Below, in pieces: positions 22,356 through 32,721 of a stretch of 64,000 nt of DNA. A model generated the notes under the pieces. That model worked only from the letters and a program-made list of their open reading frames with translations, searched no databases and had not been told where the DNA came from. Origin of the DNA: Viridothelium virens (taxonomy: Eukaryota > Ascomycota > Dothideomycetes > Trypetheliales > Trypetheliaceae); NCBI GenBank assembly GCA_010094025.1, contig ML991827.1, forward strand, positions 144,273-208,272. The letters run 5' to 3'. Both the position numbers and the translations under genes were made by a program. Each line of letters starts with the position of its first letter. The first letter of the stretch is position 1.

Positions 22356-23621
22356 ATGGCGTCCTCTTCGAAACATCCGACCAGGAATCAACCCTACGAG
22401 AACCGTTCCAATCTAAACGACACGAATCCCTTGACTGCTTACCTCTTCCGTTTGATGGTCATAAAGCGAAGCAATCTCTGCGTCTCCGCCGACGTGACCA
22501 CGACGAACCAACTCCTCGAGCTCGCCGAAGAAGTAGGCGACTCCATCGTCCTCCTCAAGACCCACGCCGACATCATCTCCGATTTCGCCGAGCGCACCAT
22601 CAGAGGCCTGCGTGACATCGCAGCCCGCAAGCACTTCATCGTCTTCGAAGACCGCAAATTCGGCGACATCGGCAGCACCGTCCAGAAACAATATGTCGGC
22701 GGGCCCCTCTCCATCGTCCGCTGGGCCCCCATCGTCAACGCCCACATCTTCCCCGGCCCAGCCATCATCACCGCGTTGAAGGAAGCCGCGGAGCACGCCC
22801 TCTCCGGCTACAACGCCGCCGTCTCCACCGAGATCTCCGCCGACGAGCTCGAAGCCCACAACTACCCGCACGACTCACCCATCGCCTCCGCCTCCTCCTC
22901 CTCATCCTCCGACCCCCACAGCGCCAACACCGGCTACCCGGGCGCCGCCACCAGCAGCAGCACCGCCAGCGCCAGCACCGCCGCCCCTGCGCGTCCCACG
23001 CCGAACCGCGTCCCGAGCGAGAACGTGGTGGATTCGGACGACGGCTCCGAGGGTGCCATCACGGCGCAGCACCGCAAGCCGAGCATCATCTCCGTCTCGT
23101 CGAGCATCACGACGCGCTACGAGCACATCGCGCCACCCCCTTCCCCCGGGCCCAAGATCCCGTTGCGGCATCAGGGTGAGTCTGTGAGCTCGGCGATTGA
23201 GCGGCTGGGTTCGCCGCCGTTAGGGCGTGCACTGCTGCTTTTGGCGCAGATGAGTAGCGAGGGCAATTTGTTGACGGGGGAGTATACGCAGCGGTGTGCG
23301 CAGATGGCGAGGGGCCATCGGGAGTTTGTGATGGGGTTTATAGCGCAGGAGAGCTTGAATAGGGAGCCGGCGGATAATTTTATTACGTTGACGCCTGGGG
23401 TGAGTTTGGTGGGAAAGGGGGATGGGTTGGGGCAGCAGTACAATGGACCCGACAAGGTGATCAAGGATGCGGGGAGCGATGTTATCATTGTGGGGAGAGG
23501 AATTTTGATCGCGGAAGATAGGGCGGAAGAGGCGGAGAAGTATCGTGCGGCGGGCTGGAGGGCTTATGAGGAGAGGGTAGGGTTGAGAAAGGTTGGTGGG
23601 AGATTGAGAGATGGAAGTTGA
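22356..23621 (+). CDS. pyrG (URA3): Orotidine-5'-phosphate decarboxylase
   Basis: An intronless gene of 421 aa from ATG 22356; the in-frame GTG six bases upstream is not used. It decarboxylates OMP to UMP, the last step of de novo pyrimidine synthesis, in the cytosol. The active-site elements are present: NLCVSADVTTT (D46), LLKTHADII (K68), and FEDRKFGDIGSTVQKQ with D99, K101 and D104, the Asp-x-Lys-x-x-Asp set that drives catalysis. C-terminal phosphate-binding elements are LTPGVSL and VIIVGRGIL. Compared with about 267 aa in yeast Ura3, it carries an insert of roughly 100 residues (about 165-270) rich in Ser, Ala and Pro, as known for Pezizomycotina pyrG. Third codon positions are strongly GC-biased. 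Confidence 0.97.
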   Translation: MASSSKHPTRNQPYENRSNLNDTNPLTAYLFRLMVIKRSNLCVSADVTTTNQLLELAEEVGDSIVLLKTHADIISDFAERTIRGLRDIAARKHFIVFEDRKFGDIGSTVQKQYVGGPLSIVRWAPIVNAHIFPGPAIITALKEAAEHALSGYNAAVSTEISADELEAHNYPHDSPIASASSSSSSDPHSANTGYPGAATSSSTASASTAAPARPTPNRVPSENVVDSDDGSEGAITAQHRKPSIISVSSSITTRYEHIAPPPSPGPKIPLRHQGESVSSAIERLGSPPLGRALLLLAQMSSEGNLLTGEYTQRCAQMARGHREFVMGFIAQESLNREPADNFITLTPGVSLVGKGDGLGQQYNGPDKVIKDAGSDVIIVGRGILIAEDRAEEAEKYRAAGWRAYEERVGLRKVGGRLRDGS

Positions 23622-24010
23622 ATGAACGACCGGCATGCCCATGGACATTGAAACAACAGAACAAGAGGTGGAAATTGGGAGGAGCCAGAGGTCAAGAGGA
23701 GCAATGGAGCATAGAATGCGTGGCGGAGGAAACAGGGGCTCGATGCTAAACAATCATCGACAATGGGGGGTTTCAGGGCGGCTTCGACCCAATAATCTCC
23801 GATTTGTTGAGTGGCCTTTCTATCTCACCACGGAGTATTGACAGGTCACAGATCTCATAACTCTCATCTCTTACGATCAGACCCGGCGTCATCAATCGCT
23901 TCAAGATAGCCAATACCCATGAACTCCATAAGAGTTTCAGTCTTTCTTATCCACACTGCTTCGCACTAGACAAATATTCCTGGCTTGCAACTGCTCCTGT
24001 TGGAAGCCTC
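23622..24010. other. Convergent intergenic region
   Basis: 3' flanks of pyrG and the permease gene. Nothing coding or repetitive was recognised. Confidence 0.4.
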
Positions 24011-26082
24011 CTAAGAAGTCTCTTTCTCTATCGCCTCTTTCTCTATCGCCTCTTTCTTTTCTTGTGCTTCCACAATGCTTTGGCTCCGCCCATCAACAAT
24101 TCCCTCTATCTGGAGTCCCTCAGCTTCCAATGCCCTCTCCTGGCTCTTGCTCAGATCGTCCAAATTCAGCGTGATCTTTGGTCCTTTGAACCTTCACACT
24201 TTTGTCAGCGGTCTCCAAAATCACGAAGTATTCAGGTAGACATACCATTTCCTTGCATCAATATAATAGTATAACAAAGCTCCACCCCACACCGCACAAT
24301 TGATGACTACCGTGTAGTTCATGTTCTGCGAAGTTGGATTCGGGCCTTCCACTGGAAACATACACAGCACAATTCCAAAGACCAAAAACACAATCGCTGT
24401 CCATGCAATCGGCACAGACAATTTTCCAGTATAGAAAGGTCCAGGCTGGAATTTCTCCTGACCCCAAACAACACGGCAGAAGATGGGTACGCCCCAGGCG
24501 AGGTTGTTGCCTGCTACAGCAAGAGAGAAAAGTGCTTGGGCGGCAGCAGTCGCAATCAAACAGAGGAGGCCGAGGATTGCAGCCAGAAAGACGCAGCCCC
24601 AGACGGCACGGAGGGGGATGTAGCCAAAGGTTTTGGAAATAGGCCGGAAGAAGGTGGAGAATGGAAGAGCGCCGTCGCGAGAAAATGCTGTTGTAAGCAA
24701 TCAGATGTGCATCTTGGCTGGCAGATTGTCATGGAAAGAGGGGCAAAGGGCTAAAATAAAGGGGAAGGAAGACGTACCCCAGCTTTGTCGACTTGCTGCC
24801 ACCACAATACTAATCCCCATCATGAATTGGACGATAAATAACAGGGTCATCAGACCTAGTGCGCCTTTCTTCCCTAGAGCGTCATAGTATATCTGTGCCA
24901 TCGGCTGCCCAAACTCACTTCCGAGCACGTTTTCCAAGTTGGAGTCAATGCATGCCGCAAGCACGATCATGATGACGAAGCCAAAAAGCCAGCAGGAGCC
25001 GATACTCATCAGAATTCCCTGCGGCACCGCCTTGGTCGCATTCGACGCCTCCTCGCTCATATGCACACAGCTGTCGAACGCGCCAATTGTCCAAATCGGG
25101 CTCAGCCAAGACAGCATAAATGCCCAACCCGTGGGCCATGACGTCAAATTCTGCGTCTCCCCAAAGATATACCCTCTCGAATTCCGCTGGTTGGCTCTTC
25201 CTACCGGCAATGCAATGATCGTGGCTACAATCAGCACGAAATTCATCACCACAAAAACCGTCTGCAGGCGTCCCATTACACGCTGGCCCAGCGTCGCGAT
25301 GACGCCGTGGAGCAGCACGCAGCCTAGAAACACGGCGTACACAACGCCGTTGCTAGGCGTCCAGGTGCCATCCTTGGCAATGACGATGACGGAGAGGAAC
25401 ATGAGGGCGAAGCCGTAGTCGATGCTGCAGAGCCCCCCAACGAGACCAAGCGTGTTGGAGTAGCCGACGAGGAAGGAGAGCGGGTTGCGGGTGGAGGGCG
25501 AAGCGAAGTAGTGCGTCCACCAGTAGAGGCCGCCGGATGTGGGCATGGCGCTACCAAGATCCGCCATGGCGACGCCGACGATGAAGATGAAGGTCGAGGC
25601 AAGGAACCAGCCCTGGGAGGAGAGAAGGGTGTTAGCAAAGACAAGATCAAAAGGGGGAGGACGTACCCAAACCATGCCGACTGGACCTGAGCCGTGGTGT
25701 TAGAAGGTATGTATACTGTAAATAAGTGAAGGGGAGAGAGCTCACCTGCAGGTATTGAGTATGAAAGTGTTGAAGCAATCGAGGGCAGGAGACCCATTAT
25801 AGAAAATGCGATGCCTTATGTCAGATCCGTCATTAATCTCGCGGTGTTGAATGCCGTTTGCTCTTCGTGACATACCAAAGACTTCAAGAGTTGAGAAATT
25901 TCTTCGAAGCTCTTGCTTGTATCCCAATTTCGCTACTCGATACGTGAGCTACTCATCTCCATCGGGATTGAGCATCAGGAATTCCCACCCAAAACAGCAG
26001 CGTCTTCATCGCTTGCCAATCCCTCCGCCAGTGCGGAGCCTCTCCGTCCTTCCTCTCCAATTTTCTCTTCGGCCGTGTCCAT
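24011..26082 (-). CDS. APC-superfamily amino-acid / GABA permease
   Basis: Seven exons: 26082-25989, 25932-25876, 25814-25746, 25686-25667, 25612-24778, 24687-24246 and 24191-24011, giving 565 aa. The joined N-terminus reads LAKLGYKQELRRNFSTLEVF, then IAFSIMGLLPSIASTLSYSI, and PVGMVW joined to GWFLASTFIFIVG, the standard start of fungal Uga4/Bat1-type permeases. About twelve hydrophobic segments follow (e.g. GGLYWWTHYFA, SWLSPIWTIGAFDSCVHMSEEA, FSRDGALPFS). It should import GABA, choline or related amines at the plasma or vacuolar membrane; substrate not determinable. Exon 4 is only 20 bp. The C-terminal tail ends in a repeated KEAIEKE motif encoded by a short tandem repeat. All donors and acceptors are GT-AG and keep frame. 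Confidence 0.93.
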
Positions 26083-28307
26083 GTGCAATGGACACTCTAG
26101 CAAACGCAATGCGATATGGTGAGGAACGAGATGTATCAGACAGGAAAGAAGTAGGTGACTGCGAAATGTTTAAGAATACGAGAGCTAACCTTGTTGATCG
26201 CCGCATCTGCAGCTTTTCTACGCATCCTGGGCATCACGCAGGCACGGCAAGCAATCAGAATCCTTGCGGTCTCTGAGAACTCTGGTGCCATGATAGCGGT
26301 GATAGAAGTGAAGGCCGCGCGGGGAGAAGCCGCGGTAATTGGCCGCCTGAGGCGAAGATAAGGTCGCGAGATGTTGAAGGGCAGCCCTATGGCTTACACA
26401 CTGCATGACTGGCCTGACCGAAAGGTCTGTACGGGTCTAGGTCTGTTCACTCCGAACCTAGTCATATTGTAGTGCGATGAATGCCAAGGATGATAGGCAC
26501 TTACGCTTGGGGTTTAGGACTTGGAGCGCCAGAAAACATCCCATCAAGCGCGGAACTCAAAACCCTATCTCATTTGCATTGCGCGGAAGGATTCCGTTGC
26601 TGTGTCCATCTTTTCGTACCACCATCAAGAGGGTGCAATGAGAAATGTCGGCAGAGCATAAAAGACTCAACAATTTACTGATGGCCACCTAAACTGAGTA
26701 AAGCTCTGGCATGGGTTTCAGGGAAATAAGATCTTGATTAGCTTAGAGCTCGTGCACTTTTCCTCCATCCCAAGAAAGTCTCCGATTGTACTTCATTATC
26801 AAGGTAACGCGATTTCTATCGGTCAAGTACACGGGCACCATTTTGGAAATGCTATCGCGGCTAGCGACAGCTGTAAATCAGTAGCTCATCCGTCTCACTG
26901 AAGCAGTGATTTCCTGGCACAGTGCGTTTCGTCATAATTTGTCACTCGGAGGATGAGCAACTGAAGATTGACAAAAGCTAACAGTTATTGATCTCGTCAT
27001 TATGCAGCACTGTAGACAACGTCGAAGTAACTATTCGCTAAGGCATGGTGATTCGATTGGTCTATTCCAGGCACTCAATGCGATGTTTTGTATCTAAGAT
27101 AGGTAGTGTTTACGATACCGTAGAGTAGCAGGCTTTTATCAGACACGTAAGCGGGTGCTTTGCGCGATCGCTATGGCCAGGATTTAAGTTTCCACCTCCA
27201 CGTATCTGCACACGCTACCTTCCTATGAAACCACATCGGCCTTCGTTCGAGGATACTAAATAACAGACGCCAAGTGTTTTCCTTTCAACACTGAAGGTAG
27301 GTAGGTAGGTAGGTAGGTAGGTAGGTAGGTATGCATTTTGCACCACACTCTCAGTGCAGCTAGGACCGCCACGCATTGTGTTGCGTCACCATTGAGTTTT
27401 GAAAGGATGGAAGCTCTTATTGTTGGGTCACAACAACCTCAAGGCTGAGCAGTACTTTCCTTTCTACGAACGATCAAGCAAGCCCCGATCTTGTTGGAAA
27501 CAACACCTTGCTCTTGCGCTCTGTAACCACTAGAAGGCCAGATGATACGGATGTGGCCAGTTACTGGGCTTCAAGATCTCTTCAATCCGGTGAATCGTCC
27601 TCGAAGCTTAGCCGGTTGGTTCAAAACAATGTCACGCTGTTGGTATACTTCTTAGCGGCAACCCTTTTTATGAGCTCTGAAATGATCAGGGCCACGAAAA
27701 GGCCTGAAACTGGCCCAAGCTTAAAGTCTCATCGCATGCCTAGCCGGATAGAGTTCCGAACATCATCTTTGGCCCCAATAGGATTATTGCGATCTCCCTC
27801 TAAGCCGCTCCATATCCCCTATTGTCAATTTTTCAGCTACTCGCTGTATTCACATTTGGAAGGATTAGCGAACGCCGACTCCCTTACAAAGGACCGCCGA
27901 AGCCTAATCTCGCTACCAGATGCGCCTCAATGGCATATTCAGTATGAAATTTCTTGGAGGCCCTCAGACGATGTATTGCGATTTGGAGGCTCAGGAGCGG
28001 TGGCTGAGCTCCTTCATAAACAAAGATCTACTAGTACGTAAGGATCTGCGAACTCCGACACAATAGATCACCGAAGCCTCCCTAGACTCCATATCGGGGT
28101 CGCTTCGGTGGTGTATTTGACCATCCATCTTCGTGGAGGCCTGCAGAAGATAAAGCACTACGCCATCTCTTCACTTTTTCAATCAATTCCCTTTTATTCC
28201 TCAGTAGTGTATTCTAATAGTATCAATCTGCTTAAAGGCCCGCAGACGGCACTCAATCTGTCAAATTACTTTCCTTTCCTTCCAGCTATATCACCCACAA
28301 CGCAAGC
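26083..28307. other. 2.2-kb intergenic region, no convincing gene
   Basis: Separates the divergent permease and subtilase genes. It includes the (GGTA)9 microsatellite at 27296-27331. A 177-codon frame at 27508-28041 begins with a non-ATG codon and has no domain, bias or splice structure that supports a gene. Base composition is ordinary, with no sign of a degraded transposon. Confidence 0.5.
27296..27331. repeat. (GGTA)9 microsatellite
   Basis: An uninterrupted array of the tetranucleotide GGTA, about 36 bp long, in intergenic sequence. Confidence 0.95.
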
Positions 28308-30386
28308 ATGCGCCTTCCTTATTTGCTCTATAGCCTTTTGCTCCAGCCTATTGCTGCTGTTGAGTGGGCACAACAACCGGCTCCCTATCAACGCCCGGAA
28401 GGCTCAGACCTCATTGATGACAATTACTTCGTCCGCTTGAAACCAGGATATACTTTCGACCAACACTGGACAAAGATAGGCATGAACCTCTCGCAGACGG
28501 ACCCAGACTTTGTGGATCTTTCCAATATGAACGGCTATGCGGCAAAGATCGACAACTCCACCCTTCACGATGTCATTCGCCATGATCCAGGTGTTGCAAA
28601 TGTCGAACATGACCATTGGGTTCAGGCTAATTTTGATACCGATCATGGCTTCACCAAAGGCTCTGTGAAACAACGCGGGAAACGCTGGATCAAAGAGGTC
28701 ATGCAAAATCTTAACTGGCCTGCCTATATGATCACATCCAGGACTAAACAGAGTAACATTCAAGGTGGCAAATACAGGTATAACGTCGATACCGTTGGTT
28801 CGCCCGGTAAAGGAGTCGATATTTACATTCTTGATTCTGGCATTCATATTTCTCACCAAGCATTCGAAGGTCGTGCCAGCCACTTCAACGGAGCATCTCA
28901 GACGCCTTATTGCCCTCGAGGTGATAAAACTATGGACGACAATATACGGGGCCACGGAACCAAAGTCGCCAGTCTGGCTATGGGTGCAGAGTTTAGTGTC
29001 AGCCAGGCGAATGCTATCAATGTCAAAATCTGGTGCGGCAAGGATGATAACGAGTCGGCACCCGCCTCACTACTTGCTAAGGCCATCAGCGATGTTACGA
29101 ACGCGCATCGACAAAAACAGCAGATCCGTCCTAAAGGCTGGGCTGGTTCTATAATCAACATGTCTTTACAATCTGCTCAAAGTGGCCTAATCGAAGAAGC
29201 CATTGAAACTGCAGATAGCGCTGGGATAACGGTGGTAGTATCGGCTAACAATGCTGACAACCCCTCCAGCTCTAACACTTTTCCGTGTGCCTGGCCCTGG
29301 ACGGTCTGTGTCGGTTCTATTGACAGGAATTATAAGTTCTCAGCCTTTGGAAACTACGGGAAAAGGCTAGCGGTCCTTGCGCCGGGCGAGCTTGTTCCTG
29401 TGGCGGTAAACTACAACGATGACGGAAGCACCTCTGGGTCGGGAACCTCGCTCGCTACACCCGTTGTCTCCAGTGTCCTCTCGCACTTCATCGGCTATGA
29501 GACTATTATCTTCAAGACTGCCACCGCCAAGCAGCGGATGAAGGATAATCTTCTGACGAACGTTGCCAGCAATGTCCCACCCCAAACGATCAATGCTGTA
29601 ATCAATACCGGTATCAATTATTGGAATAAACGGGGTCCATATATAGGATCTGATGGAGGCGAGCTCAAAGTGCGCTCTGCTGAACCCGGGGCCCCCATAG
29701 TTGGTCGAGCGCCTGCCCTCGCTGGTCGAAATGTGCAGCTCGCGCCAAGAGACTCCAATTCCAGTAACGACTCAGCAAGCACTACCATAACCACATCCTA
29801 CACCTACAGCTTCACCTCCGAAACCGAGTCCGCCACCTACGAGGGTGTGCTACCTACGATGGGGCTCAACGGTACGAATGCCACCAGTACTGCTCCCACT
29901 AGCTCTCCTCCGTCCACTTCTCCTCCCACAAGCAGTTCCACAGCTTCCTCCACGTCCTCATCCTCCTCAACCACTTCTTCCTCATCCAGTTCATCCAGCA
30001 CCCCCACCCCCAGCAACGCCATCATCGCCACGTATGATGCCATGTGTGATGACTCATCAGACTGTGCCGGTACCTACGAGGTGTATGGCTTCACTCCCGG
30101 GTCTACGCCCCCACAGCCTTGTACTACGAAAGACAAATCTATCTGGAACACGAACGTCGCGAACACGCATCCAGACGGCACGCCTGCTGACAGTACCGTC
30201 AACCTAGGCCCCTTCACAGTGGGGAGTGCGACGAATTGCTACTACAAACAAGATAATTTTAAGCAAACACCGGGAACGCTGACGTGCGATGGTAACGTGA
30301 ACGTCAATTGCCAGGGCATAGATGTTGGAAATGACTGTAATGGATACCCCAATAGTTACTGGGACTTGGGTACCTGCACGTGGTAA
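28308..30386 (+). CDS. Secreted subtilisin-like serine protease (S8) with C-terminal Cys-rich domain
   Basis: A single exon of 692 aa from ATG 28308. The signal peptide is visible (MRLPYLLYSLLLQPIAAVEW). An I9-like propeptide follows (NYFVRLKPGYTF ... VANVEHDHWV, about 38-108). The catalytic domain spans about 160-440 with D176 (YILDSG), H216 (RGHGTKVASLAMG), S381 (SGTSLATPVVS) and an oxyanion Asn at 314 or 315 (VVVSANNADN). After a Ser/Thr-rich linker (about 530-565) comes a C-terminal domain of about 125 residues with eight or nine Cys (YDAMCDDSSDCAGTYEV ... NSYWDLGTCTW), absent from proteinase K. It cleaves proteins outside the cell; the extra domain may anchor it to wall or substrate. The catalytic triad is complete. 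The terminal domain is not one I recognise. Confidence 0.92.
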   Translation: MRLPYLLYSLLLQPIAAVEWAQQPAPYQRPEGSDLIDDNYFVRLKPGYTFDQHWTKIGMNLSQTDPDFVDLSNMNGYAAKIDNSTLHDVIRHDPGVANVEHDHWVQANFDTDHGFTKGSVKQRGKRWIKEVMQNLNWPAYMITSRTKQSNIQGGKYRYNVDTVGSPGKGVDIYILDSGIHISHQAFEGRASHFNGASQTPYCPRGDKTMDDNIRGHGTKVASLAMGAEFSVSQANAINVKIWCGKDDNESAPASLLAKAISDVTNAHRQKQQIRPKGWAGSIINMSLQSAQSGLIEEAIETADSAGITVVVSANNADNPSSSNTFPCAWPWTVCVGSIDRNYKFSAFGNYGKRLAVLAPGELVPVAVNYNDDGSTSGSGTSLATPVVSSVLSHFIGYETIIFKTATAKQRMKDNLLTNVASNVPPQTINAVINTGINYWNKRGPYIGSDGGELKVRSAEPGAPIVGRAPALAGRNVQLAPRDSNSSNDSASTTITTSYTYSFTSETESATYEGVLPTMGLNGTNATSTAPTSSPPSTSPPTSSSTASSTSSSSSTTSSSSSSSSTPTPSNAIIATYDAMCDDSSDCAGTYEVYGFTPGSTPPQPCTTKDKSIWNTNVANTHPDGTPADSTVNLGPFTVGSATNCYYKQDNFKQTPGTLTCDGNVNVNCQGIDVGNDCNGYPNSYWDLGTCTW

Positions 30387-31272
30387 TGCAGGCCTGCGCA
30401 ATATCGATTGGGTCCTTCCCAAGTCATGATAAAGCAGAACCGGACATTGGCCAGATATCTGCCTGCTACTTTGACAGCACCCGAGTCCCGCAGCACCAGG
30501 TCCAACAACAGACCTCTGCAGCTCCACGTTGCGGCACTGGAGCCCCGAACCAAGTTACGATTGACGGTGCTGTCCAGAATCCTGGATTCAGGATACAGCT
30601 TTATCGTTATGGATAAATTAGCCACATCTCTTCAGCTGGACGGTGTGAAGACAAAAGACACCGTGCTGTGCAAGACATGATGTCGACGGCACAGAGATAC
30701 TCACCGTTCCATGCCTATACTGAAAGAGCGCGAGCAATCCAGAGGCATTTGTTAGATGAAGTGGAACAACGTGTTGAGGTCAAAATTTCGGACGCATCTG
30801 ACCTACGACGACAAAGACACTACAACGGAAACTTTCCCCCTTTATAGAGTTGAGACAAGCCTCGAGTATTCTGTTCACCTGAAAAGAACATTAGGGCTAT
30901 TGTGTAGATAGTACATTAGAAAGCATTGCAATTGATCATTTTGGTTTCGACCGAATTTCCGATAAGCTTCAAGAAGCTCCTTGTTATGCCATCGCCTCCC
31001 GTCTATTTGGAGAAGAGCTCCAAAGTCAACATACATGAAAGCGTTCTCATCGCTCATTCTCCGATCTCATCAATCCTGGTCAGCTTGTCCAAAAGAGAAA
31101 TCTCGCAGAAACCCGTTCGCTACGTAACAACATAGAATAGGACTTTCTCTCAAGACACACAGTGGATACTTGCCGTTCTTCAAACGGGGCGACGAGTTTA
31201 TCCGTATTGGCTCTTCTCATATTTCTCATATGCGGACTTCCGTGCCGCGCAAGCTCTCGAAGTATGCAAGCC
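30387..31272. other. Convergent intergenic region
   Basis: 3' flanks of the subtilase and the mannosyltransferase. Short frames on both strands (30356-31135) have no family signal. Confidence 0.4.
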
Positions 31273-32721
31273 TCACTCCTCGAGCATCCAATACCCGCCG
31301 ATATCCTCGAATGTCTCCTCAAACCCTGGAAGTATCTCATCCATCGGACGGGCAATCACGTCGTACAGATCCGTACAGGCAGCAGTATCCAGGTTGAGTG
31401 GCCTGTTCGGTAGGTAGTTTCCAATATCATATTTGATCGAGACATTGACGTTCACAACGTGTTGTTCGTCAAAGTCACTCCTCTTGTAGACCTGAAAGAT
31501 GCCGCCTCGACTCGCTCGCTGCCACTGCATTACTTCCTTGGCGATGGTCTTGACGAGGCCTCCGTGCATGAAGGCGATTCTCCCATCAGGATGGTGTTGC
31601 GCAAAGGAGTGCCCACAGTAATAGCCATCGGTCATTGTACCCACACTTGTGAGCCACTTTGATGGGAAGCCATACTTGGTCTTGAGTGCATGCCATGCGA
31701 AGCGGAACATGTCTTTGTCTCCAAGCAGGAACTGGTTGTAGTAGTCTGCGTGTTCGTTGTTGAACCAGGCAGCTAGCTGCAAGTGATAGAAGTACCTTCT
31801 CTTATCCACGATCAATTGACCACTCTCCTGTTCGTACTCATTAACGCGGCATTGTGTATTTGTGATCGCCCACATTGGATTGTTTGGGCAGGTACGTGCA
31901 ATATCTGGCCAGAATAATGTCCCGTATTCCTTGTATGTGGTGGATTCATAGAGTAATGCCGGATCCATTATAGGAATATTGTCAGAATCTAGAAGAAGAG
32001 GCTCTGCAAAGCGTGAGTTTATCACGGCCGCTGTCTTGAGCTGGTAATTGATGAACTCTCCATCATGATTTGTCTTGAGTATGTTGGACGATGCTGAAAG
32101 GTCATTGAAATGCATTTTGTGCCACAAAGATGCGATTCTTTTCTGAGACTCCTCAGTCATCTCATCACCCCAGTAATGAACTTCGATCGGTAATTGACAA
32201 CGCAATTTTGTTAGCGCTCTTAAGATAACTCTTACTCGCTTTAAACTCTTCTGGTTGCCGGCAACGATGACAATACCGCGGCCTTCAAATCTGTCCTTAT
32301 ACTTTTCGTAAGGAAGCATTCCTTTATCGACAAAGTCGTACCATTCTCCTCTGCGCATTTCAATCTCTGCATCACTTCGATCTTGCGTGACCCAATCACT
32401 CTGCCCTACGGCAAATTGGAAGTTCACTTCATGCATCATTGGCCAGTTGCAAGCGGATTTCGCTTCCGCCATCGTTAATCTGGGGATCTGCATGATAGCC
32501 TTGAAATGAGGCAAGAAGGCGTCGGCCACCGGTAACGTGTGTGCATCCTCAACAAGCTCTGGAATGGGGAATGATGCCGAATCTGCGGCGCTACTCGCTT
32601 GCGATCGGTCTGATGAGTGAAACGGTCTGGTCCAATCCTCGTTCCAGAAGAGAAGACAATATATCAGACCAGCAGCGACTGCAGCCACAAGAATCCTGAA
32701 AGGACGATGCACAATAGTCAT
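31273..32721 (-). CDS. MNN1-type alpha-mannosyltransferase (GT71)
   Basis: A single exon of 482 aa, ATG at 32721. It is a type II membrane protein: a short basic N-terminus (MTIVHRPFR), one membrane anchor (ILVAAVAAGLIYCLLFW, about 10-26), then a stem and catalytic domain in the Golgi lumen. The domain contains GIVIVAGNQKSLKRVRVILR, IEVHYWGDEMTEESQ, and LLLDSDNIPI with the metal-binding D245-S-D247, then GTLFWPDIARTCPNNPMWAI, all typical of the Mnn1/Mnt family. These enzymes add alpha-linked mannose from GDP-mannose to protein glycans. Linkage and acceptor cannot be told from sequence. The length fits the family and no truncation is seen. Confidence 0.92.
   Translation of the reverse strand: MTIVHRPFRILVAAVAAGLIYCLLFWNEDWTRPFHSSDRSQASSAADSASFPIPELVEDAHTLPVADAFLPHFKAIMQIPRLTMAEAKSACNWPMMHEVNFQFAVGQSDWVTQDRSDAEIEMRRGEWYDFVDKGMLPYEKYKDRFEGRGIVIVAGNQKSLKRVRVILRALTKLRCQLPIEVHYWGDEMTEESQKRIASLWHKMHFNDLSASSNILKTNHDGEFINYQLKTAAVINSRFAEPLLLDSDNIPIMDPALLYESTTYKEYGTLFWPDIARTCPNNPMWAITNTQCRVNEYEQESGQLIVDKRRYFYHLQLAAWFNNEHADYYNQFLLGDKDMFRFAWHALKTKYGFPSKWLTSVGTMTDGYYCGHSFAQHHPDGRIAFMHGGLVKTIAKEVMQWQRASRGGIFQVYKRSDFDEQHVVNVNVSIKYDIGNYLPNRPLNLDTAACTDLYDVIARPMDEILPGFEETFEDIGGYWMLEE

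Noticed and set aside
27508-28041. 177-codon frame in the 2.2-kb intergenic region
   Set aside because: Starts at a non-ATG codon, with no domain, no splice structure and no composition bias.
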